Assembly: GCA_003615045.1 (NCBI GenBank)
Contig: ML014278.1
Span: 1-40,402 of the forward strand
Length of the DNA stretch: 40,402 nt
DNA from: Caulochytrium protostelioides
Lineage: Eukaryota; Chytridiomycota; Caulochytriomycetes; Caulochytriales; Caulochytriaceae
Reading direction: 5' to 3'
Below, in pieces: positions 1 through 10,672 of the stretch. A model generated the notes under the pieces. That model worked only from the letters and a program-made list of their open reading frames with translations. It searched no databases and was not told where the DNA came from. The number at the start of each line of letters is the position of its first letter. Position 1 is the stretch's first letter. A program made the position numbers and the translations under genes.

Positions 1-3000
1 ACGATGGGGTGCACGGGCACGAGCGTGCGCGGCATGCGATACGAACGCGCGACGCGCCACCCGTCGTAAATGATGAGCAGACTGCTCGAGTAGAAGCGGT
101 AGTTGGTCATCCCCTCGATGATCTGGTACAGCTGCTTCAGCGTCTTGATAATCTGGGGCAGCAGATGAAATAAGTAACACTCGCCGTTGTCAAAGAAGGA
201 CAGCAGGCTCTGGCGGAAGTTGGCCACATTGATCTGGCGCCCAGCATACTTGTCCAGATAGGTATACGTGTCGGTCGTGGCCTTGTAGATCTGCGCGCCG
301 CAGATCCGCACCCCAAGGCGCTGACTCGTGCTCTTGGCGCATTTGCGTTCGTGCGAGGCGCGCTTTTCGGGTGTGACATCGACACCATACTGTCGTGTGC
401 CCATCTTCAGATCCAGGATACACGGGTACTTGAGCACGCCCGTCAAGTCTTCTAGCAACAAGAACTTTTGCACACGGTTCTTGCGGATGACGGCGGGCGC
501 GCCGCCGCCCGCGCCGCCGCAGCTGCTACCTGACCCGGCCACGCCGCTCCCGGCGCCGCCGCCGCTGGGCGGCTGCTGCTGGAGCTTGTGCTGGTTGTTG
601 TTGTAGAGGTACTCGGACCACGGATTGATCGCGGGCTGCTGCATGCCGAGCAAACCGGTGGCCGTGCCATGCGACGGCGTCGGCGAGACGTCCATGCATG
701 GCGACGTGTGGGCGCCGGCCGCGTGGCCCAGCGTCCCGTACAGGTCGTCGCTATGAGGTTCGGAGGGGGCCGGCGACACGCCGGGTTCCAGCAGCAGCTC
801 TGAGGCGGGGCCCGCGGCGCGCCGCGGTTTCTTGAGCGGCGTCGTGGCGCCGTCGTACGCCGTCGTGGCCGTCGTCGTGGCCGTCGGCGGTGACGACGGC
901 GCCTGCGAGTCCTGCGGCGCCGCAGGAGGCGACATCAGCGCGTCCGAGCTGTCGGCGGCGCCGACATCTGCGAGCGCGGCCGCGGGAGCGGCAGCGCCGG
1001 TGGGATCGCCCCCCAGCGCCGCACTCGTGGGCTCCTGCACAGGGGGCGAAAAGCACTCGCGCAGCGGCGATGTCGAGCGAGACGACGACGGCGCTGGCAG
1101 GTGCGTGTGGGTGTTGCGGCGGCGCGACGGCGACGTCGGGCGGGAAGCGTGGGCGCTGATAGACAGCGTCATCGGCGGGTGCGTCGCGGCTCCGGCGGCG
1201 GCGGCGGCGGTGACCGACGTGAACCGTGCGGCACGCGCGGCGAGAGCATCAGCCGCCGACGGCGCGTCGTGCAACGCCTCGGCCTTGCCGAGTTCCGGAT
1301 GGAAGGCCGTGACAGCGGCGTCGGCCACAGCCTCGACGTCCACAGCGTCCTGGCACGCATGCGGGGGCAGCGGCGCGTCGGGCGACGCCGCGCGCGCAGC
1401 CGTGTCGTCTCCGCCGCCCGCGACGGCGGCATCGGCATCGCCTGCGGCATCGGCGTCGCCGGTGGCGCCCGAGCCGTGGCAACGGTGCGAGCAGTTCGCC
1501 GTCGAGTGGCGCCGGAGCAGCATCTGCCCCGCCGACGCCGAGTACGCGAATCGCGCCCGCAAGCTCTGCGGCGTCAGGATCTCCTTGAAGATCTCTTCCT
1601 GCAGACGCTGGTTATACGGCAGCAGGACGCTGTTTTCGCTGCGCGCGGAGGCCGTGCCAGACGGGGACAGCTCGGACGGCGTCGCGGCGGGCGACAGCGA
1701 GATGGAGATGATGGGCTGCAGCGGCGGCGCTGACGACGGCGGCGACGCCATGTCGGCGCCCCCGGCCGGCGTGGACGTGACTATGGACGTCGCTGCTGCC
1801 GCCGCCGTCTCGGCGTCCGCGGCAGGCGCACCAGACCAGCGTGCCGGGGCGGCAGGGCCGTCTGGGCGTAGTGTGGATTCAGAAAGTGGGCTGGCCCGCG
1901 CGGCCACGAAGCTCGGGAGAAGGCCCGCCTCGGAAGAGGAGGATGGGGGCCGGAGCGGCGGTATACGCGGGTCCGTCGGGTGCTGCGACGCTGCGGCGTC
2001 GCCCGATGCGGGGGCCTCAGCGGGCGCGGTGGCGGTGGCGATCGCGGCGGTGGCGGTCGCAGCGGCCGCCGTGGCGGCAGCAGCCAGGCGCAGGCCTTTG
2101 GAAGTCTCGTGGCTCGCGTGACCACCGGCATGGCCGTGGGTCTTGCAGCTCCGATCACGGGCGCTGCCGGCGGGCCGGCCTGGGTGGATGACGCGCGTCT
2201 TGAAGATGTGCTGGTTTTCCCGAAGCACGATAATGGGCGTCCCAGCCTTCCAGATATGGCTGTTGCTGCTGGGCGTCGCGGCATACGTAACATTGATCAC
2301 GCCGAGGTAGTTCGCGACAAAGGCCTTGAGCTCCGGGTGCAGGCTGTCCATGTGCTCGTAGAAGCTCTGCTCGACCGTGTCCAACGGCTTGCACAGCGCT
2401 TTGTCCGAGAACCGCAGGATCGACGAGTGGCCGCCGACCTGGTTCGGGAACGGAAACAGTGGCAGCGTCGGCGGCGAGATGCGGTCGTCCCACCCGGCAA
2501 ATGATGAGGGCGACGGCGCCGACGTCGTCGTCGGCGGCACCGCCGGGCTGCGGTCGTGGTCGCGACCACCGCGGGCCACGGCGCCCGTGACGTCCCGTAC
2601 CATCGACGACGCCGTCGGGGCCGCGAGCGCCAAGGACGTCGACGCCGCCGCGGCCGACGTGCTCGTCGACGCCGCCTCGTCCGCCTCGCCACTGGCATCG
2701 GTAGCGTCGGCGTCGAACGCGAGGTGCGCACGGGCGGCGCGGGCGTCGGCCTGCAGCTGCGCCTGGCTCTCGGCGCGGCTTGCAAGGGCGCCTTCCCGCA
2801 TGAGGTCGCGGATGTGGGCGGACACGGAGCCGACCGAGGAGTCCGACCACTGCGTCAGGTAGTTCTCGTTGATCTGAGAGTCCATGGCGGCAGCGGCGGC
2901 GGCCGCTGTCGTGGCGGCGGCGGCGGTCGTGTCGTCGCCGGCGGTCGCCGTCGCCGTCGCCGTCGGCGCATCGCTGGCGACGCCGTCGCGGCCTTCTGGG

Positions 3001-3482
3001 GGCGACAGCTCGTGTTGCACGGACGACGCGGACACCAGCAGCGAGCACGTGCGAGAGCGGCTGCTCGCCGCGTCGGGTCGTGACGCGTCGGCGCCCGGCA
3101 CGTCGGCGGCGGCGTCGCGGGGACCGCGGGGCGGGTCGTCCGTGAGCATCGAGCCGCAGAACTGCGGCAGCGACTCGAGCGAGCGCGCGAGCGCCGAGCC
3201 GCGGGGCTCACGGCGCAGACGGGGCCGCGGCAACGACGCGAGCGCCGACGACCGCGGGACGGCGAGGCTGGCGGCCGCAGGGTCGGCCGGGAACGCCAGG
3301 TCGTCGGCGGCCGAGCGGGTGGCGGAGCCGAGGCCGCCGCTCATAGAGAGGCGGCGGGGCGAGGTGGTCGCGTCGGCGGCGTCGGCGGCGTGGCGGCGGC
3401 GGGAGGTGGTCGCGTCGTTGGTCGAGGCGGCGCGAGTGGGCCGAGGGTGGCCCGAGGCGGCCCAGCGGTCGGCGACGGCGTG

Positions 3483-3513
<31 letters not shown>

Positions 3514-4985
3514 TGCGCGCCGTGGGCCTGGTCGTCGGCGTGATGCCGGCGCAGGCGGTGGCGTGGGGCCGTCGCCAGGCCGGCGTCGAAGACTGTTGCG
3601 GCGCTGTCGGGCGACGTGGGCGCGGTGGCCGACAGGGGCCGGGTGTCGGCGGCGGCAGAGGCGGGGTTCGCGACGGCGGCAAAGGACGCTGCGAGCAGGG
3701 ACCGGGTCGCGGGCCGCGAGGCGGACGGACAGCCGGCGCCCATGGCGAGCTCGCCGTTCAGCTTGCGCACGACAGCGGCCGTGGCTTCCTCGACGCGGCG
3801 CATGGCTTGGTCGTTGTCGGACTCAACGGCGGCGGTCGATGCCGGCGGGTAAGTGCCCAGGCCGGCGGCATCCGGGAAAGCCGAGGCGGCCGCCGCGCCG
3901 ACGCTGCTGGACCCCGGGGGCCGCGCCAGACTGCGACGCCGCGACGACGTGCCGCCGTCCATCGCGCCTGGCGTCGCGGCGGCCGTCGCCGTCGTAAGGG
4001 GGGTCCCTGCGGCGACGGCGCCGGCGACGAGGACGGCATTGGGCAAGAGGCCGTCGCTGAGGCCGTTCATACCGCCGACGTCGGCGCCGATCGGCGAGGC
4101 CGTGGCGGCCATCCAAGGCCCCAAGGCATCGGCGTCAGCGGCGGCGTCAGCCGGATCGGCCGACGGGTGGGCCGTGGCGAGACTAGCGGCGTCCAGGGGC
4201 AGGGCCGTGACGACGCCGGCGATTGAGACGCGCGTGGACCGGAGCGGGTGGTGGGGCATGCCGGCGGCGGTGGTGCCGCGGCGCGACGGCGGCAGGGTGA
4301 CGCCGAAGAGGGCGGCGCCGCTGTCGGTGAGCTCGAGCAGCGGCGCGCCCGACGCGATGTCGTCGTCGAGCTCGTCGAGCTCGTCGAGCTCGTCGAGCTC
4401 GACGGCATCCAGCCCGGCCTCGTCAAGCGTGGCGCCGAGCACGCGGCTCTGGCGGCACGCGTCGCAGGCCCCATCGGCGTCGTCCTCCTCGTGCTCATTC
4501 TCGGCGCCGTGGCCGTGCTCGGCGTCACACGCGTGGTCGTGGGGATGCCGCGCGTCCGCGTCCGTGGTCTCGGGAAGAAGGCCGCTGATGTCGGCGGCAT
4601 CGACGGCCGAGAAGAAGGGCGATCGCGGCGTCGGCGCCGACGGCGCCGGCGACGTGCCCAACAGCAGATCCGGCAGGGGCGACGCGCTCAAGGGAGCCGC
4701 GGGGAGATCCGGCGGAGTCATGGCGGCGAGGGGCGACGCGGCTCGGCGGGCATCGCCCCCCGACCCAGCGGCGACGGTGGCGGCGGTCGCAGCAGGGATC
4801 GTGGCGGTGGTGGTGGTGGTGGCGGCGGCGGCGGTGACGACGGCGACAGGAGCAGCAGACGGAGGCGGCGGCGGCGGCCGCACCGCATGGCCTGGCGCGG
4901 CGCCGGTCGCCGGCGGCAGCGGCGGCGGCGTCTGGGACGGCGCGGGCAGTGACGGCACGGGTCCGTGGGTGTCAGTGGAGGGCAT
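1..4985 (-). CDS. KCS1: Inositol hexakisphosphate kinase (KCS1/IP6K family), 3' end cut by window edge
   Basis: Makes inositol pyrophosphates by phosphorylating InsP6. The frame is open without a stop from the ATG at 4985 to the left edge (about 1661 codons seen). The N-terminal ~830 residues are Ala/Ser/Pro-rich and look disordered, with an Asp run near 3484-3514 and DEL repeats near 4366-4405. The conserved kinase begins near residue 848 with [20 protein letters not shown] and [20 protein letters not shown]. After a second long disordered linker (about 2150-520) the catalytic core resumes with [14 protein letters not shown] (near 400-425), the family's PxxxDxKxG motif, then [17 protein letters not shown] and [10 protein letters not shown] (about 65-95). 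The C-terminal part of the kinase lies outside the window. No in-frame ATG lies between the upstream stop at 5232-5234 and 4985, so the start is well supported. No intron is needed. Family assignment is firm; the exact role of the long disordered segments is unknown. Confidence 0.93.
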
Positions 4986-6660
4986 ATATAGGAAGCGGCG
5001 GTCTGCGGGGTCGGGACGGATCAGCCAGCAGGGAACGCGCGTGGCACTGGATGACCGTCAGCTCGGGGAGACCGGTGGCCGGCACAGGGCGGCGGCAGAC
5101 GGTTCGGCGATGCGGCAGCGAGGTAGCTCGACAGCGAGGGCGGCTTCACGACGCGGTATGGACGACGTGAGGCGGTTGCCGACGCCCAGATGGAAGCCGC
5201 AGACGCAGCCGGGGTATCGACGGAAATGGTATCACGCGCGACAATGCTGTTTTTTCCATCCATACAGCGGGGTCGGCTTCTGGGTGTGGAACGGCCAGAG
5301 CGTTTTCGTCGCCGTGGGGGTCGTTGTGGCCGCAGCAGCGGTGAAGCCTGGAGAACGCGTGTCGGGCGGCGGCGATGCGGTGAATGGGGGGCTCCGCAGA
5401 CCCTTTGGATGATATCGAGCGTAATAGGTGAAAGCGTCAGAGAGGCTTCTGGGTGGCCGGTCCTGGGGCCGTCGGTCCACGCGTGATATCCACGACAAGA
5501 GGCAGGAACACGATGATGAAAAGAACACGGGTCCCGATGATGATGACGACGATGCCGATGAGACGGTCGATGCCGATGATGCGACTGATGATGGTGGCCA
5601 CGTGTGGGCTCCGGCGCGGCGCATTGTCTCGTCGGGCCGATGGGGCCTTCCGGAAAGCTTCTTAGCGCGACTTGGCCCCTGCGAGCCGCGGCGAGCGCCA
5701 AGCGACCGCGTCGGGACTTGAAATCGCTGAGGCCAGCCTCGCCGATGGCGCACCACGTCTGCCACACGGCCGCACCCGCACCCGCCGCCGGCCGCCACTG
5801 CCGCCGCCCCGCCGACTCACCGCCCGCCCACGCCAGGACCGCCGCCGTCCTCGCCGGTGCGAGGCCGACGCGACTCCGCACGCAGCAGGCCGCGTCGCGG
5901 GTCCTGCGCTTCGCGGCATCCGGAAGCGGAAGTCCCCGGCGCCACGTGCGTTCGTTGCTGGCGCCTTCGGCCGTCGGCGCGGCACCTACGCGTCGGGCCG
6001 ATGGCGCGAGCCGCATGGCTGCGGGTATCAGTCGCGGCGTCGCGGTGGCCGCCTGGCGCCGCGTGCTCGGCAGCCGTCGGGCCACGCGACATGCCGTCGC
6101 CGCGAGCGATCGAACGGCCGACGCGTCGTCGTTGTCGCTGTCGCTCTCGTTGTCGTTGTCGTCGTCGTCGTCGTCATCCTCATCGACGGATCAGGCCATT
6201 CGGTCCACATCTGGCCCGGACCTCATGAGCGTGGTCGACGACGACCGAGGGCTGATCACCAACGTGCTGCTGCAGGACCCATCGCTGGCGCTGGCGCTGG
6301 CGCTGGCGCTGGCGCCCGCCTCGACCCTGCATGCGCAGGAGGGGGACTCTGCAGGCGACGCGGCCTCGATCGCGCGCCTCTGGGGAGACCTCCGAGGGGA
6401 GGAGGGTTCGTCGACGCGTCATGGGCGATCACGGGTCCCTGGCGACGCCGGGCAGCACCGACGTCCCCTCACCACCATACTGCGCCCGCGGCGCCTCCTT
6501 CGGCGCCGACGCGCGTGGCGTGGTGTACTCGCCTGCTGGCGGGTGGGCGGCACCCCACGCGGTGTCCGCATCCGTCGCATCCTTCCTCATCATCCCACCA
6601 CCCTCTCGCGGCTGTGGCGGCGGCCGCTTCGCCGTGCTTGGCCCGGTGACTTCGCCTTGC

Positions 6661-6756
6661 CCGACGGCCCGACGGCCCGACGGCCCGACGGCCCGACGGC
6701 CCTACAGCCCGACGGCCCTACAGCCCGACGGCCATACGGCCATACGGCCATACGGA
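6661..6756. repeat. Compound minisatellite (cccgacgg / cctacag / ccatacgg units)
   Basis: Tandem 8-nt units cccgacgg grade into cctacagcccgacgg units and then three ccatacgg units. It lies in a gene-free stretch. Confidence 0.85.
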
Positions 6757-7219
6757 CGGCAGACGTGAATGCGATCGCGTCTCGTGGTCAGCAGCCCTCA
6801 GGCGCCATCGCGCCGCGCTCCGACTCCGCGGGCTGGCTGGTGAAGCTGGGCGGGCTTGCCGGGCCAGGCCGAGCGGACGGGCGCTGGCGCGGACGGCGGG
6901 CAGGTCGATGGCGCGGACGGCGGGCAGACGTCGATCGCGACCCGCGGGTGACCTGTGCCCATCGCGCGACCAGGAAACCTCTCGTGGCTGCGCCACCGCA
7001 CGGCCGACCCGCGCTCTCACGGCCGACCCGCCGCCGCGGGACGCGGCTGGGTCCGTCAAGCCGTGACGTGGCGTGGCCTGGCTATTTCTGCCGCAGACGT
7101 TCGCGTGGATCGCCTCCGCGGGACACCACACTCTCAGGCAGAGGATGGCTGGGTACGACAACGACGACGACGACGATGACGACGACGACGAGCTCCCATG
7201 CTGGGCCGTCCGGGCCAAC

Positions 7220-7240
7220 ATTAAAATTAAAATTAAAATT
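7220..7240. repeat. AT-only repeat attaaa x3.5 in GC-rich DNA
   Basis: Three and a half copies of attaaa, conspicuous because the surrounding DNA is strongly GC-rich. It sits downstream of a gacgac repeat near 7158-7190. Confidence 0.85.
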
Positions 7241-7679
7241 GTCCATCATCGCCATTTTGCGCTGGGCAGGTGTCCGGACGCGCCAGGGATCGTTGATCGC
7301 CAGCACAGCGCGGCTCCCCGTGGCCCGGAGCTGCGCCAATCATGGCGCTCCCCCCGTCGCGGCTCCCGAGCCGCATCCCTGCCTTCCGGGGCATGTCGCC
7401 GGCGGTAGCCAGAGCGCGGGGCATCCACGTCGACCGCGGTCGGCGCATATCCAGCGGCCGGAGCTCGGCTTCTGCCGCGGTGTTCTGGCGGGCCACGTCT
7501 AAAAATGCAGCGCTGGATTGAGCATCCGGCGAAGAAATTCGGCCGGTCGGGCTCACGCGTGCCGGATCCAACTCGTTGTGATGATGGCCGATCCTTTTCC
7601 CGACCGCCGCCACGACCGCAATGATGGCAGCGTGGCCGCCGCCGCCCTCCAGCAGGTCTATGGTGCCCGCGGGCCCCCG

Positions 7680-7719
7680 TCGGGCCAAGTCGGGCCAAGT
7701 CGGGCCAAGTCGGGCCAAG
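7680..7719. repeat. Tandem 10-mer cgggccaagt x4
   Basis: Four head-to-tail copies of a 10-nt unit, the last ending in c instead of t. Intergenic. Confidence 0.85.
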
Positions 7720-7899
7720 CCGCACGGCGCGCAGGACCGACGGCGACGGCGACGCGCGAGGCCCGCCCGCCGCCCACGAGCCCGTCCGCAGGTCAGCCGG
7801 CAGCGTGCGACCATGGCCTCGCGGTTTGTGTGGCGCTGATCCCGGCCGATCGCCGGGGATGGCGGTTCCCGCGGGCCAGGCCACGTCGGCATTGACGTC

Positions 7900-7901
<2 letters not shown>

Positions 7902-7947
<46 letters not shown>

Positions 7948-7977
7948 TTCGGCAGGATCGGCAGGATCGGCAGGATC
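7902..7977. repeat. (CAG)15 followed by ggcaggatc x3
   Basis: An uninterrupted run of 15 CAG triplets (7902-7946), followed after a few bases by three copies of the 9-mer ggcaggatc (7951-7977). It lies outside any gene I can support. Whichever frame is used it translates to homopolymers. Confidence 0.9.
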
Positions 7978-8982
7978 GGCAGCAGGTCCACGTCGCTTTC
8001 TGAAACGGGATGCGGCGACATCGACCGCTGCTCCCTGTTCTCGGACGGCGCGCTCGCGGCCGGCCGCCGGTTCCGCGGGCGCCTGCGCCTCTCTCCCCGC
8101 GCTGGCGATGCTCCGGACCCGTCTCGACACGTCGTCTCGACATTTCGGCTGGCGCCGCGTCGGCCACGGGAAAATAACACGCCGCCCGCAGGCGATGCGA
8201 TGCTGGCGCCTGCCTCCGGTCCGGTTCATCCCCGTCGCCAGCACGCTCCCCATCCGCCGTCCTTACCCACATCGCGGTGGCGGGGTCGCTCGATCGTCTC
8301 GCTCCGTTCCGTTCGCTCCCCGCCCACGACTGCCGGAAGCAGCCGTCTCGGATCAAGCATACCTTCGGGTCCCACCGCACCATTGATCCTGCGCTCGCAT
8401 CGTCGGCATCGCTAGTCAACGCCCACATCGGCTCCCCGGCCAGGCCAGCTCCATCACGCACGCACCCCGTCGCGGCCGCCGGCGCACATCCGGCGATGTG
8501 TCAATCCTCGCGTCATCCGGCCTCGCTGTCCTGCTTGCTGGATAAATACCCGCACCCGATCGTACCATCTGCTTCCCGGTACCGCCGCTCCTGCGCCGCC
8601 GCCCCACCGCGCCGTCTCGTGCCGTGCGCTCGCTTGGCCTCGCGGACGACCGGTGCGGCAGCGTCGAGGCGCGCGCGTTCATAGGCCGCCCTTCCCCATC
8701 CTTGCGGCGATACAACACCCTGACTCCGAAGTTCCCGGCGTCACTTCCTTCGCCTTCTCGTGCGCTCCTTTCGCTGGCACCGCCCGAACCGTGACGTCGT
8801 CGCACTCGATGGCGACGTCCTGACCACCGGGTTCTGCGTGTCCTTCTTGCGTGCTTTTTCGTGCCGCCACGAGCACCCCACTGCTTCCTGACCCGTCGGC
8901 TCTGACCGAGCGGCGGTCTGGTTTTCTCTTTCGGAGCCGACCGCCGCCGCCGCTGCCGCCGCCGCGGGCGCCGCGCTCACCC

Positions 8983-9888
8983 ATGAGCGCCACGGTGGGC
9001 TCCGCGGCGCGCAGCGTCGTCATCCTCCCCTCGATCTGGGTCAAGCGCCTGGCGGTCTCCCGCTGCACCAACTGCATCTCCGTCGACGCCTGCGAGAACT
9101 ATGCCGTCCGGGCTTACCTGACGCCCACGGGCGTCGCCTACTCGAACACCTACATCGCCATCATGGTCTTTTTCCTCATCGCCTTGCTCATCTGGAGCCA
9201 CGAGCTCTGGATGGGGCTCTACCACGCGCGGCGCAACGCCGTCGCCATCTATGCCGACCGCGGCGCCGGCCACGCCCGCATCTGCGTCAGCGTCACGCCG
9301 CCGCTCGCCGCCGCCGCCGCCGCCGCTGCCAAGCGCGGGACCCGCCTCAGTATCGCCGTCTTCACGGGCGCGGCCGCCCGGCCCCGGCCCCGCCAGCCCG
9401 GCCCCGGCGCGCCCTTCCAGCACACGCCGGCCGCCGACATCAGCGACCGGCGGCCCATCTCCTTTATCCATCTGCGTCCGCCGGGCCGCGGCGGCGGACC
9501 GCGAGGTCCCCGGGCGCCGCTCGGCGGGTCGCCGCTCGCGCGCGGCGGCACGCAGTACAGCACCGCGGCGGCGGCGGTCCCGGACGCGCGGAGCACCCGC
9601 GCCGCCGCCGACCGCGACCACCGGCCGCAGGACGCGTCGCAGGCGTCCTTCCCGGGCGCCGGGCACGGCGGGCGCTCTCGGGGCCCGCCGTCGCAGGCGT
9701 CGTCCGAGGCTACGCTGGCGCCCGCGCCGGACGGCGGCGCGCTCGACGCCATGATGCCCCCGCCGGAAGCCGCCATGATGGCGCGGCCGGACGTCCCGCG
9801 GCGTCCACCGGCGTCCGCCTGGACCCCCGCCGGCGGCCCCGTCTCGTCTGCCGGCCGCTGCCCAGCGGAGTCTGCGGGGTCAAGCTGA
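8983..9888 (+). CDS. Putative single-pass membrane protein, unknown function
   Basis: I do not recognise this protein (301 aa). The ATG at 8983 is the first in its frame; the longer open frame begins only with a GTG codon. Residues 1-45 contain several Cys (SRCTNCISVDACENYA). Around residues 56-75 a clear membrane segment, YIAIMVFFLIALLIW, is followed by positively charged residues, which suggests the C-terminal part faces the cytosol. The rest is low-complexity, rich in Ala, Pro, Arg and Gly, and probably disordered. Coding character is supported by the balanced, hydrophobic composition of the first 90 residues, unlike the neighbouring non-coding frames. An upstream exon cannot be excluded. 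Confidence 0.6.
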   Translation: MSATVGSAARSVVILPSIWVKRLAVSRCTNCISVDACENYAVRAYLTPTGVAYSNTYIAIMVFFLIALLIWSHELWMGLYHARRNAVAIYADRGAGHARICVSVTPPLAAAAAAAAKRGTRLSIAVFTGAAARPRPRQPGPGAPFQHTPAADISDRRPISFIHLRPPGRGGGPRGPRAPLGGSPLARGGTQYSTAAAAVPDARSTRAAADRDHRPQDASQASFPGAGHGGRSRGPPSQASSEATLAPAPDGGALDAMMPPPEAAMMARPDVPRRPPASAWTPAGGPVSSAGRCPAESAGSS

Positions 9889-10672
9889 TCGGACGGACGC
9901 CCCGACTCGGGCGCGCTGACCCCCCCGCGATGAAGCAGCTATGGGTCCACCCCGATCGGTGTGGGCCCGCGACTGGCGTCGCCGCGGCGGATCCCATGCG
10001 TCTCCGCCAGCATACCGTTGCCTAAATGCTCGGGCAACACGGCCGGCACACGGCTTCGCGCGCATCCAGCCTGAACATGTGCACCCCATCCTCATACAAC
10101 GTCCGCGCGGTCGTCTGCCTCTTCTCTCATTCTGTGTTTCTGTATCCTCTGTATCATCTGTTGCTTGCTCTGGTGGGCCCATGCTCCAGGCGATCGCCAA
10201 GCCACCGTGGAGGGCTAAGCCACCCCCGCGTCCTTGCGGCTTTGCGCCGCCGGGCCGTCCGTGATCGGCAGAACGTGGGGCGGCGGCGATCCGTGAGCGC
10301 GCCAGACGGCGAGCGGCCGCCGACGCCCCATGGCGGGGAGCTCACCGGGGCCGACGAGGCCGACCGCCAGGATACCCGATGGACGGCGGGACCGCGGGCC
10401 CATGAAGCTCGAACCAAACATCTTGATCCGGTGCTGGAGACGCCGAGCGCTCTGATACGACACGCGCTCTGCGGAGGGCAGCGGAGTTGGGCGCCACCAG
10501 GAGTGTCAGCTCGAGCCACGTCCATCCGGTCGCTCGAGCCGGTGGGCTGGCGGTCGCTGCGGTGCAGCACGACGCGTGCCAGCCACGACCCGCGCGCCGA
10601 CGCCCGGACCCATCGATCCCTTCGCCGCATCGCGCATCCTTCGTCGCCGACGCCTCTGCTGCTGCCGCCTTG
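9889..10672. other. Intergenic region, no gene seen
   Basis: Separates two plus-strand genes. The frame of the downstream gene stays open back to about 10487 but without an ATG (it would begin with TTG). No conserved motif, repeat or poly(A) signal was recognised. Confidence 0.5.

Larger units (their letters stand above)
4986..8982. other. Repeat-rich intergenic region between divergent genes
   Basis: Four kilobases with no gene I can support. It separates the minus-strand kinase from the plus-strand membrane protein and so must hold both promoters. It is rich in simple and short tandem repeats, listed separately. A weak TATA-like GATAAATAC lies on the plus strand near 8540-8548, about 440 bp before the next start. 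No GTAAGT-type donor on either strand pairs with a convincing exon here. The long open frame at 5604-7502 translates into simple repeats and is judged spurious. Confidence 0.6.

Noticed and set aside
832-2121. A 429-codon plus-strand open frame
   Set aside because: Antisense to the IP6 kinase linker; composition only Ala/Ser/Gly, no domain.
5428-5721. Acidic plus-strand peptide and its hydrophobic minus-strand counterpart (TIISRIIGIDRLIGIVVIII)
   Set aside because: An imperfect gatgatgac repeat gives Asp on one strand and Ile/Val/Ser on the other. No gene structure or family match, so the apparent membrane helix is probably an artefact.
5604-7502. A 632-codon plus-strand open frame
   Set aside because: Built from translated tandem repeats (SLSLS, ALALA, PDGPTARR). 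No conserved segment, no good start.
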